This document shows, piece after piece, positions 36,485 to 45,376 of a DNA stretch of 64,000 bases. The position numbers and the translations under genes were made by a program. The DNA is from Bifidobacterium aemilianum (GTDB taxonomy: Bacteria; Actinomycetota; Actinomycetes; Actinomycetales; Bifidobacteriaceae), in contig NZ_PDCG01000001.1 of NCBI RefSeq assembly GCF_003315635.1, positions 372,001 through 436,000 on the forward strand, written 5' to 3'. The notes below the pieces were generated by a model. That model was not told where the DNA came from and did no database searches. It was given only the letters and a program-made list of their open reading frames with translations. The first letter of the stretch is position 1. Each line of letters opens with the position of its first letter.

Positions 36485-37378
36485 TTATTCGCCTTTGGCC
36501 TCGTCGGCGGTCAGCATGGCCTGGGTCAGCTGGCTGAAGAGGTCCTTGTAACCGGCGGGCGTGGAGGCGGGCAGGACCACGGTCTTGGCGTTGCCGGACT
36601 GACTGAGGTCTCTCATGACATCCAGGTACTGGTTGAAGAGGACCACATTGTTGACCTCGGAGACGTTCATGCCGACAGCCTGCAGACTCTTGATCTGGTC
36701 GACGATGCCGTTGGCGATCTCCCGACGGTAGTTGGCCTGGCCCTCGCCCTGGAGGCGGGTCTTCTCCGCGTCGGCCGAGGCCTGGGTCTCAATCTGGATC
36801 TTCTGAGCCTCGGCCCGCTGGCGGGTGGCCTCCTTCTCCCGCTGGGCGGCGTTGATGGAGTCCATGGCGGCCTTGACCTGGTTGCTGGGGTCGATGGCGG
36901 TGATCAGGGTCTTGACCACGGTGAAGCCAAAGCGGGCCATCTCATTGCCCACGGTCTTCTGCACATCGGCCGCGATGTCGTCCTTGCGGGCGAAGGCGTC
37001 GTCCAGGCTCAGGGCGGGGATGGCGGAACGCAGGGCGTCCTCCATGTAGGAACGGAGCTGGCCGGCGGGGTCACGGAGCTCATAGTAGGCGGTGGCCACG
37101 TTCTCGGGGTTGACACGGAACTGGGTGGAGGCCACGGTGGTCACAAAGACGTTGTCCAGGGTCTTGGTCTCCAGTTTGACGTTGAGCTGGTTGACCCGCA
37201 TGTTGGTCTTGGTGGCGATGCGGTCGATGACCGGAATCTTGATGTGGAATCCTGCGTAGGAGACCGACTTGAACTTGCCCAGACGTTCGATGATATAAGC
37301 CTGCTGCTGGGGCACGATATACATGCCTGAAAACAGCAGCACAAGCACTACCACCAGAATTACAATCAACACCACCAT
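36485..37378 (-). CDS. SPFH/stomatin-family membrane protein
   Basis: A 297-residue protein with one N-terminal membrane helix (residues 1-20) and a cytoplasmic SPFH domain: GMYIVPQQQAYIIERLGKFKSVSYAGFHIKIPVIDRI, then the PHB core ending ALRSAIPALSLDDAFARKDDI, and an Ala/Glu/Gln-rich coiled coil (INAAQREKEATRQRAEAQKIQIE). Such proteins form ring-shaped membrane microdomains and regulate FtsH-type proteases or membrane order. No NfeD partner is next to it. AAGGAAGG precedes the start ATG 37376-37378. Confidence 0.92.
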   Translation of the reverse strand: MVVLIVILVVVLVLLFSGMYIVPQQQAYIIERLGKFKSVSYAGFHIKIPVIDRIATKTNMRVNQLNVKLETKTLDNVFVTTVASTQFRVNPENVATAYYELRDPAGQLRSYMEDALRSAIPALSLDDAFARKDDIAADVQKTVGNEMARFGFTVVKTLITAIDPSNQVKAAMDSINAAQREKEATRQRAEAQKIQIETQASADAEKTRLQGEGQANYRREIANGIVDQIKSLQAVGMNVSEVNNVVLFNQYLDVMRDLSQSGNAKTVVLPASTPAGYKDLFSQLTQAMLTADEAKGE

Positions 37379-37469
37379 GAGATTCCTTCCTTGTATTGGT
37401 TTCCTTCAGTATCTCATGGATTGGCATGAAATTGGGTACTGCCAAGGCAAAAGCGGCCGCCCAACCCGG

Positions 37470-40313
37470 CTATTCGGTGCGTAGGGCCGTGGCCGGATCC
37501 TGCTTGGCCGCCTTCTTGGAGGGAATCAGACCACCAATGAGGGTCAGGATCATACTGAGGATGATCAGGACGACCGCCCCGCCAACCGGTAGCACAGCGG
37601 TGACCTGGTCGGTACCCATCAGATGGTGGATCAGGGTGTTGCCCGGTATCAGCAGCAGCAAGGTGATGCCCACACCCAGGAAGCCCGACAGGAGACCGAT
37701 GATGCCGGTCTCCGCGTCGAAGACCTGGGAAATGTTGTGTTTGGAGGCACCCATGGCCCGCAGGATGCCGATCTCCTTGGTCCTCTCCAGGACCGATATG
37801 TAGGTGATGATGCCGATCATGATGGATGATACGACCAGGGAGACTGAGACGAAGGCGATCAGCACCCCGGAGATGACGTTGATGATGGTGGTCACCGAGT
37901 TCATGATCAGGCCCGCATAGTCCGTATAGACAATCTTGTCGGCCTTCTTGGCCTTCTGGTTGTAATGGTCGATGGCCTCGGAGATCGAGTTCTTGTTCTC
38001 GAAGCTGTCGGCATAGATCTTGATGGTGCTGGGGGTGTCACGGTTGATCAGGCCGAAGGCGGTCATGTTGTCCTTGTAGGACCCGACCTGGGGGCGGACA
38101 TACTGCTCATAGATGGAGACCAGCTGGTCCTGGCTGGCTGTGGCCATATAGGAGTCCATGCTGGCGGCAGCCTGCTGGTCGCCCATGGCCAGGATGCCTC
38201 CCTGGCCTCTGTACTGGGCCTGCCCTGGCAACTGGGAGGCATTGGCGCCGGCCCCTGCCGCCCCGTCCTGCTGGTCAGCCTGCTGCGCCGCGGCCAGGGC
38301 CTTGGACATGGCAGCCTTCTGGGGAACCGGCAGGCTGGCCACATAGTCCTTGGCCTGGGCTGCCTTGGCCCCATCGTCATCGGCGGTGAAGGCCAGGCCA
38401 TTGAGGACGTTCCTCTGCCGGTCGGCCTGCTGGTCCTTGACCACCTGGCTGGACTGTGCCTGGTCGATCAGATGGTTGGTCAGCTGGCGGGTGTAACCCA
38501 CGCCCGCTGGCAGCGGTGTCGCCGAGGCCTTCTCGGTCGGTCTGACGATGCCCACGATGTTCAGGTGTATGGCGTCCTGGGCCAGCTTGGCGACCTGCCC
38601 GGCATCCCCACCCACGTAGTTGTAGTGGCCGTCAGCCCCCTTGACGTACTGGTCGGAGGCCGGAACCAGGTCCAGGGTCTGCTTGAGGGCCTTGTCGTAG
38701 TCCATCTTGGAGGTGTCCGGCTTGACCCGCTGCCCATTGTTGATCTTGGACATCATGTCGTTGTAGTCGCTAGCCGGCAGGAGTCCCAGTTCATAGAGAG
38801 TGGTCAGGGGTATCTGGTTGTTGGAGTCCAGGACCAGCACAACCTGGTCCTTGTCCTTGGGCCAGTGCCCGTCGACGACTTGGTAGTTATCGGTGATGAC
38901 CTTGGAGATGGGTGTCGCGTCCTCATCCTTGCCCGGCATGATCTCCGAGAAGGATTTGGGGCTGGTGTTGGTCTCAGTCTTGCCGGTCAGGCGGGACATC
39001 TGCATGGACTGCATGGCAGAGGGGTCGCCGGAGGGGTTCATGGAGGCCATCTGGCTGGCCACGGATCCCTGCTGGCCACCGATGGTCACCCCGTCGGCTG
39101 AGACCAGGGTCCCCTTGGGGTCGTGGTCGTAGATGGAGAACTTGGCATCGTAGGAATACTGGACCCCCACCCGGCCGACATACTGGTTGAGTTCGCTTTT
39201 GGGATTGTCCAGGTAGCGTTTGAAGGCCGTGAGGTTGTTGGAGCTGATGGAGGAGGTCAGGGTTGAGGCGTTGGTGATGGAGGAGTCATCGGGGTAGATG
39301 GCCTTGCGCCCGGTCTTGCCCTCCTTGCTCTGGTTGCTCTCCTGGGCCGAGCCCATGATCTTGTTCAGGTCGAAGGACTGCTCCTGGATGGATATGGGGT
39401 AGGAGGTCATGGTGTCCCGCTGGACATCGGCGATATAGGTGTTGACCCCGGTGGATACGGACAGGATCAAGGCTATGCCGATGATGCCGATGGACCCGGC
39501 GAAGGCGGTCAGGAAGGTCCGCCCCTTCTTGGTCCTCAGGTTGTTGAAGCTCAGGGAGATTGAGGTGAGCATGGACATGGAGGCCTTGCCCAGACGGCGG
39601 TGCCTGGCCCGGCGCAGACCTTCGCCCTCAGCCAGAATCAAGGGATCGGAGTCGGAGACGATCCTGCCATCGTGGAGCTCCACGATGCGGGTGGCATACT
39701 CGTGGGCCAGTTCGGGATTATGGGTCACCATGACCACCAGACGGTCCTTGGCCACTTCCTTAAGTAGGTTCATGATCTGGACCGAGGTCTCTGAATCCAG
39801 AGCGCCGGTCGGCTCATCGGCCAGGACTATGGAGGGGTTGTTGACCAAGGCGCGGGCGATGGCGACCCGCTGCATCTGGCCACCGGAAAGCTGGTTGGGC
39901 CGCTTGTTGATATGGTCACCCAGCCCGACCTCTTCCAAGGCCTTGCGGGCCCGGTCCTTCCTCTCGGCCTTGGAGGCACCTGAGATGGTCAGGGCCAGTT
40001 CCACATTGGAGAGGATGGTCTGGTGGGGAATGAGGTTATAGCTTTGAAAGACGAAACCGATCGTATGGTTGCGGTAGGCGTCCCAGTCCCTGTCCTTGTA
40101 AAGCTTGGTTGATGTGCCATTGATGTCGATATCGCCCTGGTCGTAACGGTCCAGCCCCCCGATGATGTTCAGGAGTGTGGTCTTGCCCGATCCGGAGGGG
40201 CCCAGAATGGCCACGAACTCACTGTCGCGCAGATTGACGCTGACATCATCCAGGACCTTCTGCACAAAATCGCCGGTCTGGTACTGCTTGGAGATGTGGT
40301 TGATCTGCAACAT
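37470..40313 (-). CDS. MacB-type ABC transporter, ATPase fused to permease
   Basis: A single 947-residue chain. The N-terminal ATPase (1-230) has Walker A GPSGSGKTT, signature LSGGQMQRV and Walker B IVLADEPTGALD. A membrane helix follows near residue 270, then a large extracytoplasmic region (about 300-780), and three helices near the C-terminus with the FtsX-like block LERTKEIGILRAMGASKHNISQVFDAE. This topology is that of mechanotransmission ABC systems (MacB, BceAB-like) that act on peptides, antibiotics or lipoproteins rather than moving solutes through a channel. A PadR regulator lies directly upstream, in line with stress- or drug-induced expression (inference). Confidence 0.92.
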   Translation of the reverse strand: MLQINHISKQYQTGDFVQKVLDDVSVNLRDSEFVAILGPSGSGKTTLLNIIGGLDRYDQGDIDINGTSTKLYKDRDWDAYRNHTIGFVFQSYNLIPHQTILSNVELALTISGASKAERKDRARKALEEVGLGDHINKRPNQLSGGQMQRVAIARALVNNPSIVLADEPTGALDSETSVQIMNLLKEVAKDRLVVMVTHNPELAHEYATRIVELHDGRIVSDSDPLILAEGEGLRRARHRRLGKASMSMLTSISLSFNNLRTKKGRTFLTAFAGSIGIIGIALILSVSTGVNTYIADVQRDTMTSYPISIQEQSFDLNKIMGSAQESNQSKEGKTGRKAIYPDDSSITNASTLTSSISSNNLTAFKRYLDNPKSELNQYVGRVGVQYSYDAKFSIYDHDPKGTLVSADGVTIGGQQGSVASQMASMNPSGDPSAMQSMQMSRLTGKTETNTSPKSFSEIMPGKDEDATPISKVITDNYQVVDGHWPKDKDQVVLVLDSNNQIPLTTLYELGLLPASDYNDMMSKINNGQRVKPDTSKMDYDKALKQTLDLVPASDQYVKGADGHYNYVGGDAGQVAKLAQDAIHLNIVGIVRPTEKASATPLPAGVGYTRQLTNHLIDQAQSSQVVKDQQADRQRNVLNGLAFTADDDGAKAAQAKDYVASLPVPQKAAMSKALAAAQQADQQDGAAGAGANASQLPGQAQYRGQGGILAMGDQQAAASMDSYMATASQDQLVSIYEQYVRPQVGSYKDNMTAFGLINRDTPSTIKIYADSFENKNSISEAIDHYNQKAKKADKIVYTDYAGLIMNSVTTIINVISGVLIAFVSVSLVVSSIMIGIITYISVLERTKEIGILRAMGASKHNISQVFDAETGIIGLLSGFLGVGITLLLLIPGNTLIHHLMGTDQVTAVLPVGGAVVLIILSMILTLIGGLIPSKKAAKQDPATALRTE

Positions 40314-40469
40314 GGGCTCCGCCTTCCAGAGAACAACTGACCACTAGGAGTGACCGCTTAGGACTCCCCTTGGCCAGGGCAACCTAGCCCCATCTTGCAC
40401 TAATCCTCAGACTGACAAATTCACAGACAGCGTAAACATCTTACAGTGTGAGAGGAATCCTAGCACACC

Positions 40470-41000
40470 CTACCGTTCAATATGCAATTGTTCCCGCAGC
40501 CAGGCCAGTTCAGCCTCCACCTGGCTCTCATGAACCTGCATCAGCCCCCGACGGTAGGGGTCGTCCAGTTCGTCCCCATCAAGCCCGTGACCGGCATCGC
40601 AGAAGAAAAGATGGAGATCGGCCCGGCTCAGGTAGTCGTAACGCCTACGCAGAACCGTTTCCTGGTCAGCCTGGTCCGGCACCAGCGACAGGAAGCTCAG
40701 CACCACCATCCAACGGTTCATGTCCGAAATGAGGAAGCCATCGGCATCGGTCAACGTCGCGATAAGGTGCTGGCGCCCAGCCGGCATGAGGGTGAAGAGT
40801 CGGCGCTGACGGCCATCATGAACATCCTTGTTCTCCTCCACCAATCCGGCGCTCACCAGACGTTGGGCAGCCGGGTAGATGGCGCCGTCGCTGAAGGTGC
40901 GGGTGTAGCCCTGCAGCTGCTCCATCTTCTTGCGCAGCTCGTAGCCGCACAGGCTCTTCTCCGACAGGAAGCCCAGCATCATCATTTCAATCAGACTCAT
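40470..41000 (-). CDS. PadR-family transcriptional regulator
   Basis: A 176-residue winged-helix regulator: MSLIEMMMLGFLSEKSLCGYELRKKM, the recognition area FSDGAIYPAAQRLVSAGLVEENKDVHDGRQRRLFTLMPAG, and the C-terminal helical dimerisation domain (Vir_act_alpha_C type). PadR proteins commonly repress adjacent drug-efflux genes. The MacB-type ABC gene follows in the same direction after 156 nt. A near-palindrome at 41051-41069 may be its own operator. Confidence 0.9.
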   Translation of the reverse strand: MSLIEMMMLGFLSEKSLCGYELRKKMEQLQGYTRTFSDGAIYPAAQRLVSAGLVEENKDVHDGRQRRLFTLMPAGRQHLIATLTDADGFLISDMNRWMVVLSFLSLVPDQADQETVLRRRYDYLSRADLHLFFCDAGHGLDGDELDDPYRRGLMQVHESQVEAELAWLREQLHIER

Positions 41001-41050
41001 ACAGTCAATCTACCGTCTTTGTCTATAGCGCGTTCAGCTCAGCTCACAGA

Positions 41051-41069
41051 ATATCGCTTTTCGAGATAT
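41051..41069. promoter_or_regulatory. ATATC/GATAT near-palindrome upstream of padR-like gene
   Basis: ATATCGC and GAGATAT form arms matching at six of seven positions around TTTTC, about 50-70 nt before the PadR start. AT-rich dyads of this kind occur at PadR-controlled promoters, so autoregulation is possible. It is a single site, and no second copy is visible before the ABC gene. Confidence 0.35.
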
Positions 41070-41070
41070 A

Positions 41071-41346
41071 CCAACCCTCCCACCAAAACAAGGCGCATGA
41101 GGCCCACAGGACCATGTGCAGCCACTGTCGACTTGATCCCCATAACCCCCGAACCAGGCACCAACCACAGGAGGCCAAGGCCTCCACCGCACCATCAGGC
41201 AATAGCAAGAGCAAGCACAGGCAATCCCAAGGGAACCGCAACCGTACTCCCATCTTGGGGGAGTTATATGAGTGGTGTCGGTAGAACCGATGAGGCCCCC
41301 AACAGGCCCCATAACTGAAACTCCCTTTTTCCTTCTCTCTTGACAC
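41071..41346. other. Gene-poor spacer with potential RNA structure
   Basis: Between the TetM-like gene and the PadR gene. I see no supportable protein. Minus-strand frames of about 104 codons exist, but they overlap one another and look random. Local hairpins include GGAGGCC/GGCCTCC at 41170-41185, TCGGT/ACCGA near 41278-41290, and ACTCCC/GGGAGT near 41247-41265. A structured leader of the PadR transcript or a small RNA is possible, but no known RNA family is recognised. Confidence 0.3.
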
Positions 41347-41370
41347 AAGCCCGGCCAAACCGCTGGGCTT
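41347..41370 (-). terminator. Hairpin downstream of the TetM-like gene
   Basis: AAGCCCGGC pairs with the GC-T-GGGCTT side over nine base pairs (one G-T wobble) around a CAAAC-containing loop, nine bases after the stop. No T-run follows on the minus strand. Confidence 0.4.
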
Positions 41371-41378
41371 CTGTCATA

Positions 41379-43469
41379 TCAGGCCTCTGGACGGTGAGAC
41401 TCCGGCCGTATGTATGGCCCGCCTTCCATGTGCATGAAGTCCTCGACCTTGGTCCATGCGACCGGGTAGCCGGCACCGTGGGCGCAGAAGACCGAGTCGG
41501 GGGTGTTCTCCAGGTCGGCTTCAGGGTCGTAGGCGGCCTCCTCAATGACCTGGGCCGCGTTGTGGCAGGGGGCGTAGCCGTCGAAGAGACAGACCAGGTT
41601 ACCTTGGCCGTGGGTGTATTGGCTGACCTCCATGGCATAGTCCCGCATCTGTTCGACCGGCGCGCGGCCCTGCAGGATGGCATAGCCGTCATCAGGCCCC
41701 CCCGGATCGGGGAGACCGCATGCCCCGGACGCTGCGCCGGCAGAGCCTCCTCCGATGGCTTGCGGGGACTCGAAAGTCCCGCTCATACGTTGGACATCGG
41801 CCATGGCATGGCCCAACATCTCATGGGGCAGATCCATTCGGAAGCGGTACCAGGGTTCCAGGAGCAGGCTGTTGCCGGAGACCCGGGCCTTCATGAGACC
41901 CTGCCGGATGGCCCGGTAGGTGGCCTGGCGAAAGTCCCCGCCCTCGGTGTGTTTGACGTGGCCTCGACCGGCCAGCAGGGTGATCCGCATATCGGTGATG
42001 GGCGAACCGGTCTCCACACCGACATGCTCCTTCTCCCCCAGGTGGGTCAGGATCAGCCGCTGCCAGTTGCGGTCCAGCTGGTCCAGACTGCAGTTGCTGG
42101 CGAAGGTCAGGCCACTGCCCCGCTGCGTGGGTTCCAGCAGCAGGTGGACCTCGGCATAATGGCGGAGAGGCTCGAAATGGCCCACGCCCTCGACCGGCGC
42201 GGTGATGGTCTCCCTATACATGATGGAACCGGGACCGAAGGTAACACCCAGGCCGAACCGGTCTTGCAGGAGCTGCTGTATGACCTCCAGCTGGACCGCC
42301 CCCATCAGCTGCAGGTGAATCTCATGGAGCCGCTCCTGCCAGCGGACCTGCAGGAGCGGGTCCTCGTCCTCCAGGGTTCGCAGGGCTTGAAGAAGCTTAT
42401 GGATATCCGCCCCAGTAGGCAGGACACGGTAGGTCAGCACCGGCTCCAGCAGCGGCTTGGGACCCTGGCGCTCAACACCCAGCCCCTGGCCGGGGAAGGT
42501 GTGGCTCAGTCCGGTCAGGGCACAGACCGTCCCGGCCGTCACCTGATCGGCCAACTGGTATTTGGCACCGGAATAGAGGCGTATCTGGTCCACCTTTTCA
42601 GACCAGCCTTCACCTGCGGCGGACTGCTGGTCGCCAGGATCGGTCACGGCGGTCTTGACCGGTAGATTGCCGCCGGTCACCTTGACCCATGTCAGCCGAT
42701 CCCCTCGCTCATCATGGGAGACCTTGTAGACGCGAGCGCCGAAATCCTTGGAATAGCTGGGTTCCCGGGCAAAGGTCTCCAGTCCGGTCAGGAGCCGGTC
42801 AATGCCTTCGAGCTTGAGGGCGGAACCGAACAGGCAGGGCATGAGCTTGCGGCTGGCAATCAGCGAGGCCAGGGTGTCGTCAGCCAAGCGCCCGGTTTCC
42901 AGGTACTCATTCATGGCGGCCTCATCAAGGAGGGCTATGTCTTCCATGGAGTCGGCCAGGCCGCCGCAAGCGGTGGGGTCAGCGGAACCAGCGCAAGCGT
43001 CAGTGAAGTCCATGCAGGCGGACGAAAAGCCGCTGCGTAGGGCATCCAGCATCTCTGCCTGGCTTACCGCCCCCATGTCCATCTTGTTGACGAAGACGAA
43101 ACTGGGCACCCGGTAACGTTCCAGCAGGCGCCAAAGGGTCTGGGTGTAGCCGCGCAGACCATCGGTGGCCGAGACCAGAAGGATCGCGTAATCCAGGATA
43201 CTCAGGGTCCGTTCCGTCTCGGCGGAGAAGTCAATATGGCCAGGTGTATCCAGCAGGGTGAGTTCAAGATGGCCGTGCCGCAGCCTGGCCTCCTTGGAGA
43301 AGATGGTGATGCCCCGTTGCTTTTCCATGGGGTCGGTGTCGAGAAAGGCGTCGCCATGGTCCACCCGGCCCATGGAGCGAATCTGCCCCGACTGATACAG
43401 CAAGGCCTCGGACAGGGTGGTCTTGCCGGCATCCACATGGGCCAGAATGCCCGTGACAATACGCTTCAC
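41379..43469 (-). CDS. TetM-like ribosomal protection GTPase
   Basis: EF-G-like translational GTPase of 696 residues, related to Tet(M)/Tet(W) and Otr(A), which release tetracycline from the ribosome. The G1 motif is AHVDAGKTTLSEALL, switch I has DTDPMEKQRGITIFS, G3 is LLDTPGHIDFSAE, G4 is VNKMDMG, and SALKLEGID holds G5. Later EF-G domains include RITLLAGRGHVKHTEGGDFRQATYRA. It is about 55 residues longer than typical Tet(M) (639), with low-complexity stretches (ACAGSADPTACGG; SAGAASGACGLPDPGGPDDG). No mobile-element genes flank it, so it may be a resident chromosomal factor. Whether it confers tetracycline resistance cannot be told. Confidence 0.88.
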   Translation of the reverse strand: MKRIVTGILAHVDAGKTTLSEALLYQSGQIRSMGRVDHGDAFLDTDPMEKQRGITIFSKEARLRHGHLELTLLDTPGHIDFSAETERTLSILDYAILLVSATDGLRGYTQTLWRLLERYRVPSFVFVNKMDMGAVSQAEMLDALRSGFSSACMDFTDACAGSADPTACGGLADSMEDIALLDEAAMNEYLETGRLADDTLASLIASRKLMPCLFGSALKLEGIDRLLTGLETFAREPSYSKDFGARVYKVSHDERGDRLTWVKVTGGNLPVKTAVTDPGDQQSAAGEGWSEKVDQIRLYSGAKYQLADQVTAGTVCALTGLSHTFPGQGLGVERQGPKPLLEPVLTYRVLPTGADIHKLLQALRTLEDEDPLLQVRWQERLHEIHLQLMGAVQLEVIQQLLQDRFGLGVTFGPGSIMYRETITAPVEGVGHFEPLRHYAEVHLLLEPTQRGSGLTFASNCSLDQLDRNWQRLILTHLGEKEHVGVETGSPITDMRITLLAGRGHVKHTEGGDFRQATYRAIRQGLMKARVSGNSLLLEPWYRFRMDLPHEMLGHAMADVQRMSGTFESPQAIGGGSAGAASGACGLPDPGGPDDGYAILQGRAPVEQMRDYAMEVSQYTHGQGNLVCLFDGYAPCHNAAQVIEEAAYDPEADLENTPDSVFCAHGAGYPVAWTKVEDFMHMEGGPYIRPESHRPEA

Positions 43470-43505
43470 GCCAGTTGCTCCCTGCCTGAGGCCTCGGAAT
43501 AGCGA

Positions 43506-43694
43506 CTACTCGATGTCGTCAGTGACAGCGCGCTTGTCAACGGTCTTCATGCCAATGAAACCATTACCGAAACCCAGCAGACCGGCGATCAGACCACATA
43601 CTCCTGCTGGGATGACCGCCGAGGCCAGGGCCAGGGCGATGCTGACGGCTCCGAAAGCCAGGCTGATGGCGCCAACGATGATCTTCATGTTCAT
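43506..43694 (-). CDS. Small two-helix membrane protein
   Basis: A 62-residue protein beginning MNMKIIVGAISLAFG. Two hydrophobic segments (about 4-27 and 29-47) are separated by a Pro-Gly turn, and the tail is charged (KTVDKRAVTDDIE). AAGGAAG lies seven bases before ATG 43692-43694, supporting translation. It is 36 nt upstream of the TetM-like gene in the same direction and may share its transcript. I do not recognise the family. Confidence 0.65.
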   Translation of the reverse strand: MNMKIIVGAISLAFGAVSIALALASAVIPAGVCGLIAGLLGFGNGFIGMKTVDKRAVTDDIE

Positions 43695-43999
43695 ACTCGC
43701 ACTTCCTTCTCAAACCCTTTAGCGGAGCCGGCCAGCGGCAAGTTGCGACCGCAAATCCAACCGGCTTCCCCAGGCTGTATATCACCATCAATGATAACAG
43801 CAGCGGCATATAGAATATTGGGGTCAGTCGAGGCCCCTTCAAACCCTACCCGACTACTCGGCAGAGTCCAGGTTTCATTGCCGCACCGGGCACTCAGGCA
43901 TCCCATATGCCAGCATTGACGAATATTGGATAATATGTAAAAACGGCTGCCGATGGGAGGTCATGCTACAGCAAGGCAGCATCCGTTTTCCTGCATTCC
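43695..43999. other. Divergent spacer before the small membrane protein and surface-protein pseudogene
   Basis: About 305 nt, more AT-rich than its surroundings (CAATATTCG, GGATAATATG, TATATCACC). It probably carries promoters for both directions, but no clear -35/-10 pair stands out. A 71-codon minus frame ending in ATGA overlap with the small gene is open, but its codon use is unbiased. Confidence 0.4.
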
Positions 44000-45118
44000 A
44001 TGATCAACCAGTCATATCTGAACAGTATTTTTCGAATTGGAATACAAGCATCTCGACCAAAGCGCCTACCGGACCTGCTTTTGGCAGCCATGACCCTGAC
44101 TCCATCGGTCCTGCTGGCTGCGACACTGGCACCCACCAAGGCGCAGGCCGCCCAGGAGCCTGCCGACACCAACTCAAACCTCCATGGATTCACGGTTGCC
44201 GAGCGCACCATCATCTCCTCTGCGACATTCAAGGTGAAGACCCTGAACCATTTCAACGACAAGCAAACAGCACCCTGGTTCAATCCCACCCACCATGTCT
44301 ACACGGCCTGGACCGCTCCGGTCGCTGCGAGTTGAGCCTCGTGAAGCAGAACCCCGCAGACCCCAAAGATGACGCGGTCATGACTGTCCACTACTTCGAC
44401 AACAACGGGGCCCAAGTCAGCCTGCCAACTTCCCGGCCTCAGTCGTACCTGGCACGGTCAGCTACGCCAAGATCAGGGCCTTCGCCCTTCATGGTGAAGC
44501 CTGCCGGTACATCTACTTTGTGCCGGTTGGCAGCATCAGAACCACTCCAGCAGCCACTGACACCACCACACCGATCAAGACCACCTACAGCACCGCCGAT
44601 CTTGCCTCAGTGACCGCCACCGCTGGCGACAAGTCCGTCGTTGGTTTCAACCCCACCAAGAGCGCCGGATTCACCGCTTCCAACAGGGTATTCGTCAAAG
44701 TCGACAGCAGCAACATGCCTGAGCCCGAATGGACCTTCACGGACTCCAAGGAAGCAGCGGATATCGCACGCATGGACGTCAGCAGCCCAGACGGCTCGGT
44801 CAAACTGACCTGGCGCTTCATTGTGATACGAAACCTGGAAACCTCCGACAATTCCATGCCGAACCCGGATCAGAACGCAACACCCGTTGCCAGTGCCAAG
44901 GCTCCGGCACCGGCCCCTGCGCCTGCAGGAGACCCTGCGCCAGCCCCAGCTCCAGTACCTGCGGTTGACCCCGCCAAGCAGAAGGCACCCAAGCGGCCGC
45001 CGACAATCCGGCACTGGCCACAACCGATGAGGACGTCGCCTCCGTCAGCACCATCTCCCTGGTACTCGCTTTGGGAGCGGTGATCACCCTCGTTCTGCGC
45101 AAGCAGTTGATGGTCTGA
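44000..45118 (+). pseudogene. Secreted, membrane-anchored surface protein broken by three frameshifts
   Basis: Reading through three frames gives one continuous surface-protein-like product. Frame A (from ATG 44000) has a signal peptide LLLAAMTLTPSVLLAATLAPTKAQA and runs to a stop at 44333-44335. Frame B continues with CELSLVKQNPADPKDDAVMTVHYFDNNGAQVSLP. Frame C continues with NFPASVVPGTVSYAKIRAF, through DGSVKLTWRFIVIRN and a Pro/Ala repeat spacer (PAPAPAPAGDPAPAPAPVP). Frame A then resumes with AADNPALATTDEDV and a C-terminal membrane anchor SLVLALGAVITLVLRKQLMV. Each step equals loss of one base. No LPxTG motif is visible. The start is uncertain, since no RBS precedes ATG 44000, whereas GGGAGG precedes an out-of-frame ATG at 43963. 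A terminator still follows. Confidence 0.75.
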
Positions 45119-45148
45119 ACCTAACAGCTGGTCCGCTACCACAACCAA

Positions 45149-45188
45149 AGTCATGGCCGTGAGTTCAAGAAGGCTCACGGCCATGGCT
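45149..45188 (+). terminator. Hairpin terminator after the surface-protein pseudogene
   Basis: A 15-bp stem (AGTCATGGCCGTGAG, 45149-45163; CTCACGGCCATGGCT, 45174-45188) with one wobble pair and a 10-nt loop, followed by ATTTCATT. It lies between converging genes. Confidence 0.7.
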
Positions 45189-45376
45189 ATTTCATTCTGC
45201 ATGCACCCCTCATCACAAACACTGCTCCTATCCCACATCTCATATCGCCTGCCAAGAGGACCCATATCCTCTATAGCTGAGTCCGCAATCAGCAGCCCTC
45301 CGGCACGAGGCGCCGCAGCCCCGGCCCCTTTCCACCCATATCAATCTGCCAGAACAGCTACTTCGAAGCATCAAGG

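Noticed and set aside
41034..41358. Two overlapping 104-codon minus-strand frames upstream of the PadR gene
   Set aside because: Trp/Cys-rich products in competing frames with no family resemblance. Treated as noncoding spacer.
41379..43469. Acquired tetracycline-resistance gene on a mobile element
   Set aside because: No transposase, integrase, conjugation genes or flanking repeats are seen nearby.
43691..43906. 71-codon minus-strand frame ending in a 4-nt overlap with the small membrane protein
   Set aside because: Third-position G+C is near random, there is no RBS and the family is unknown. The overlap alone is not enough.
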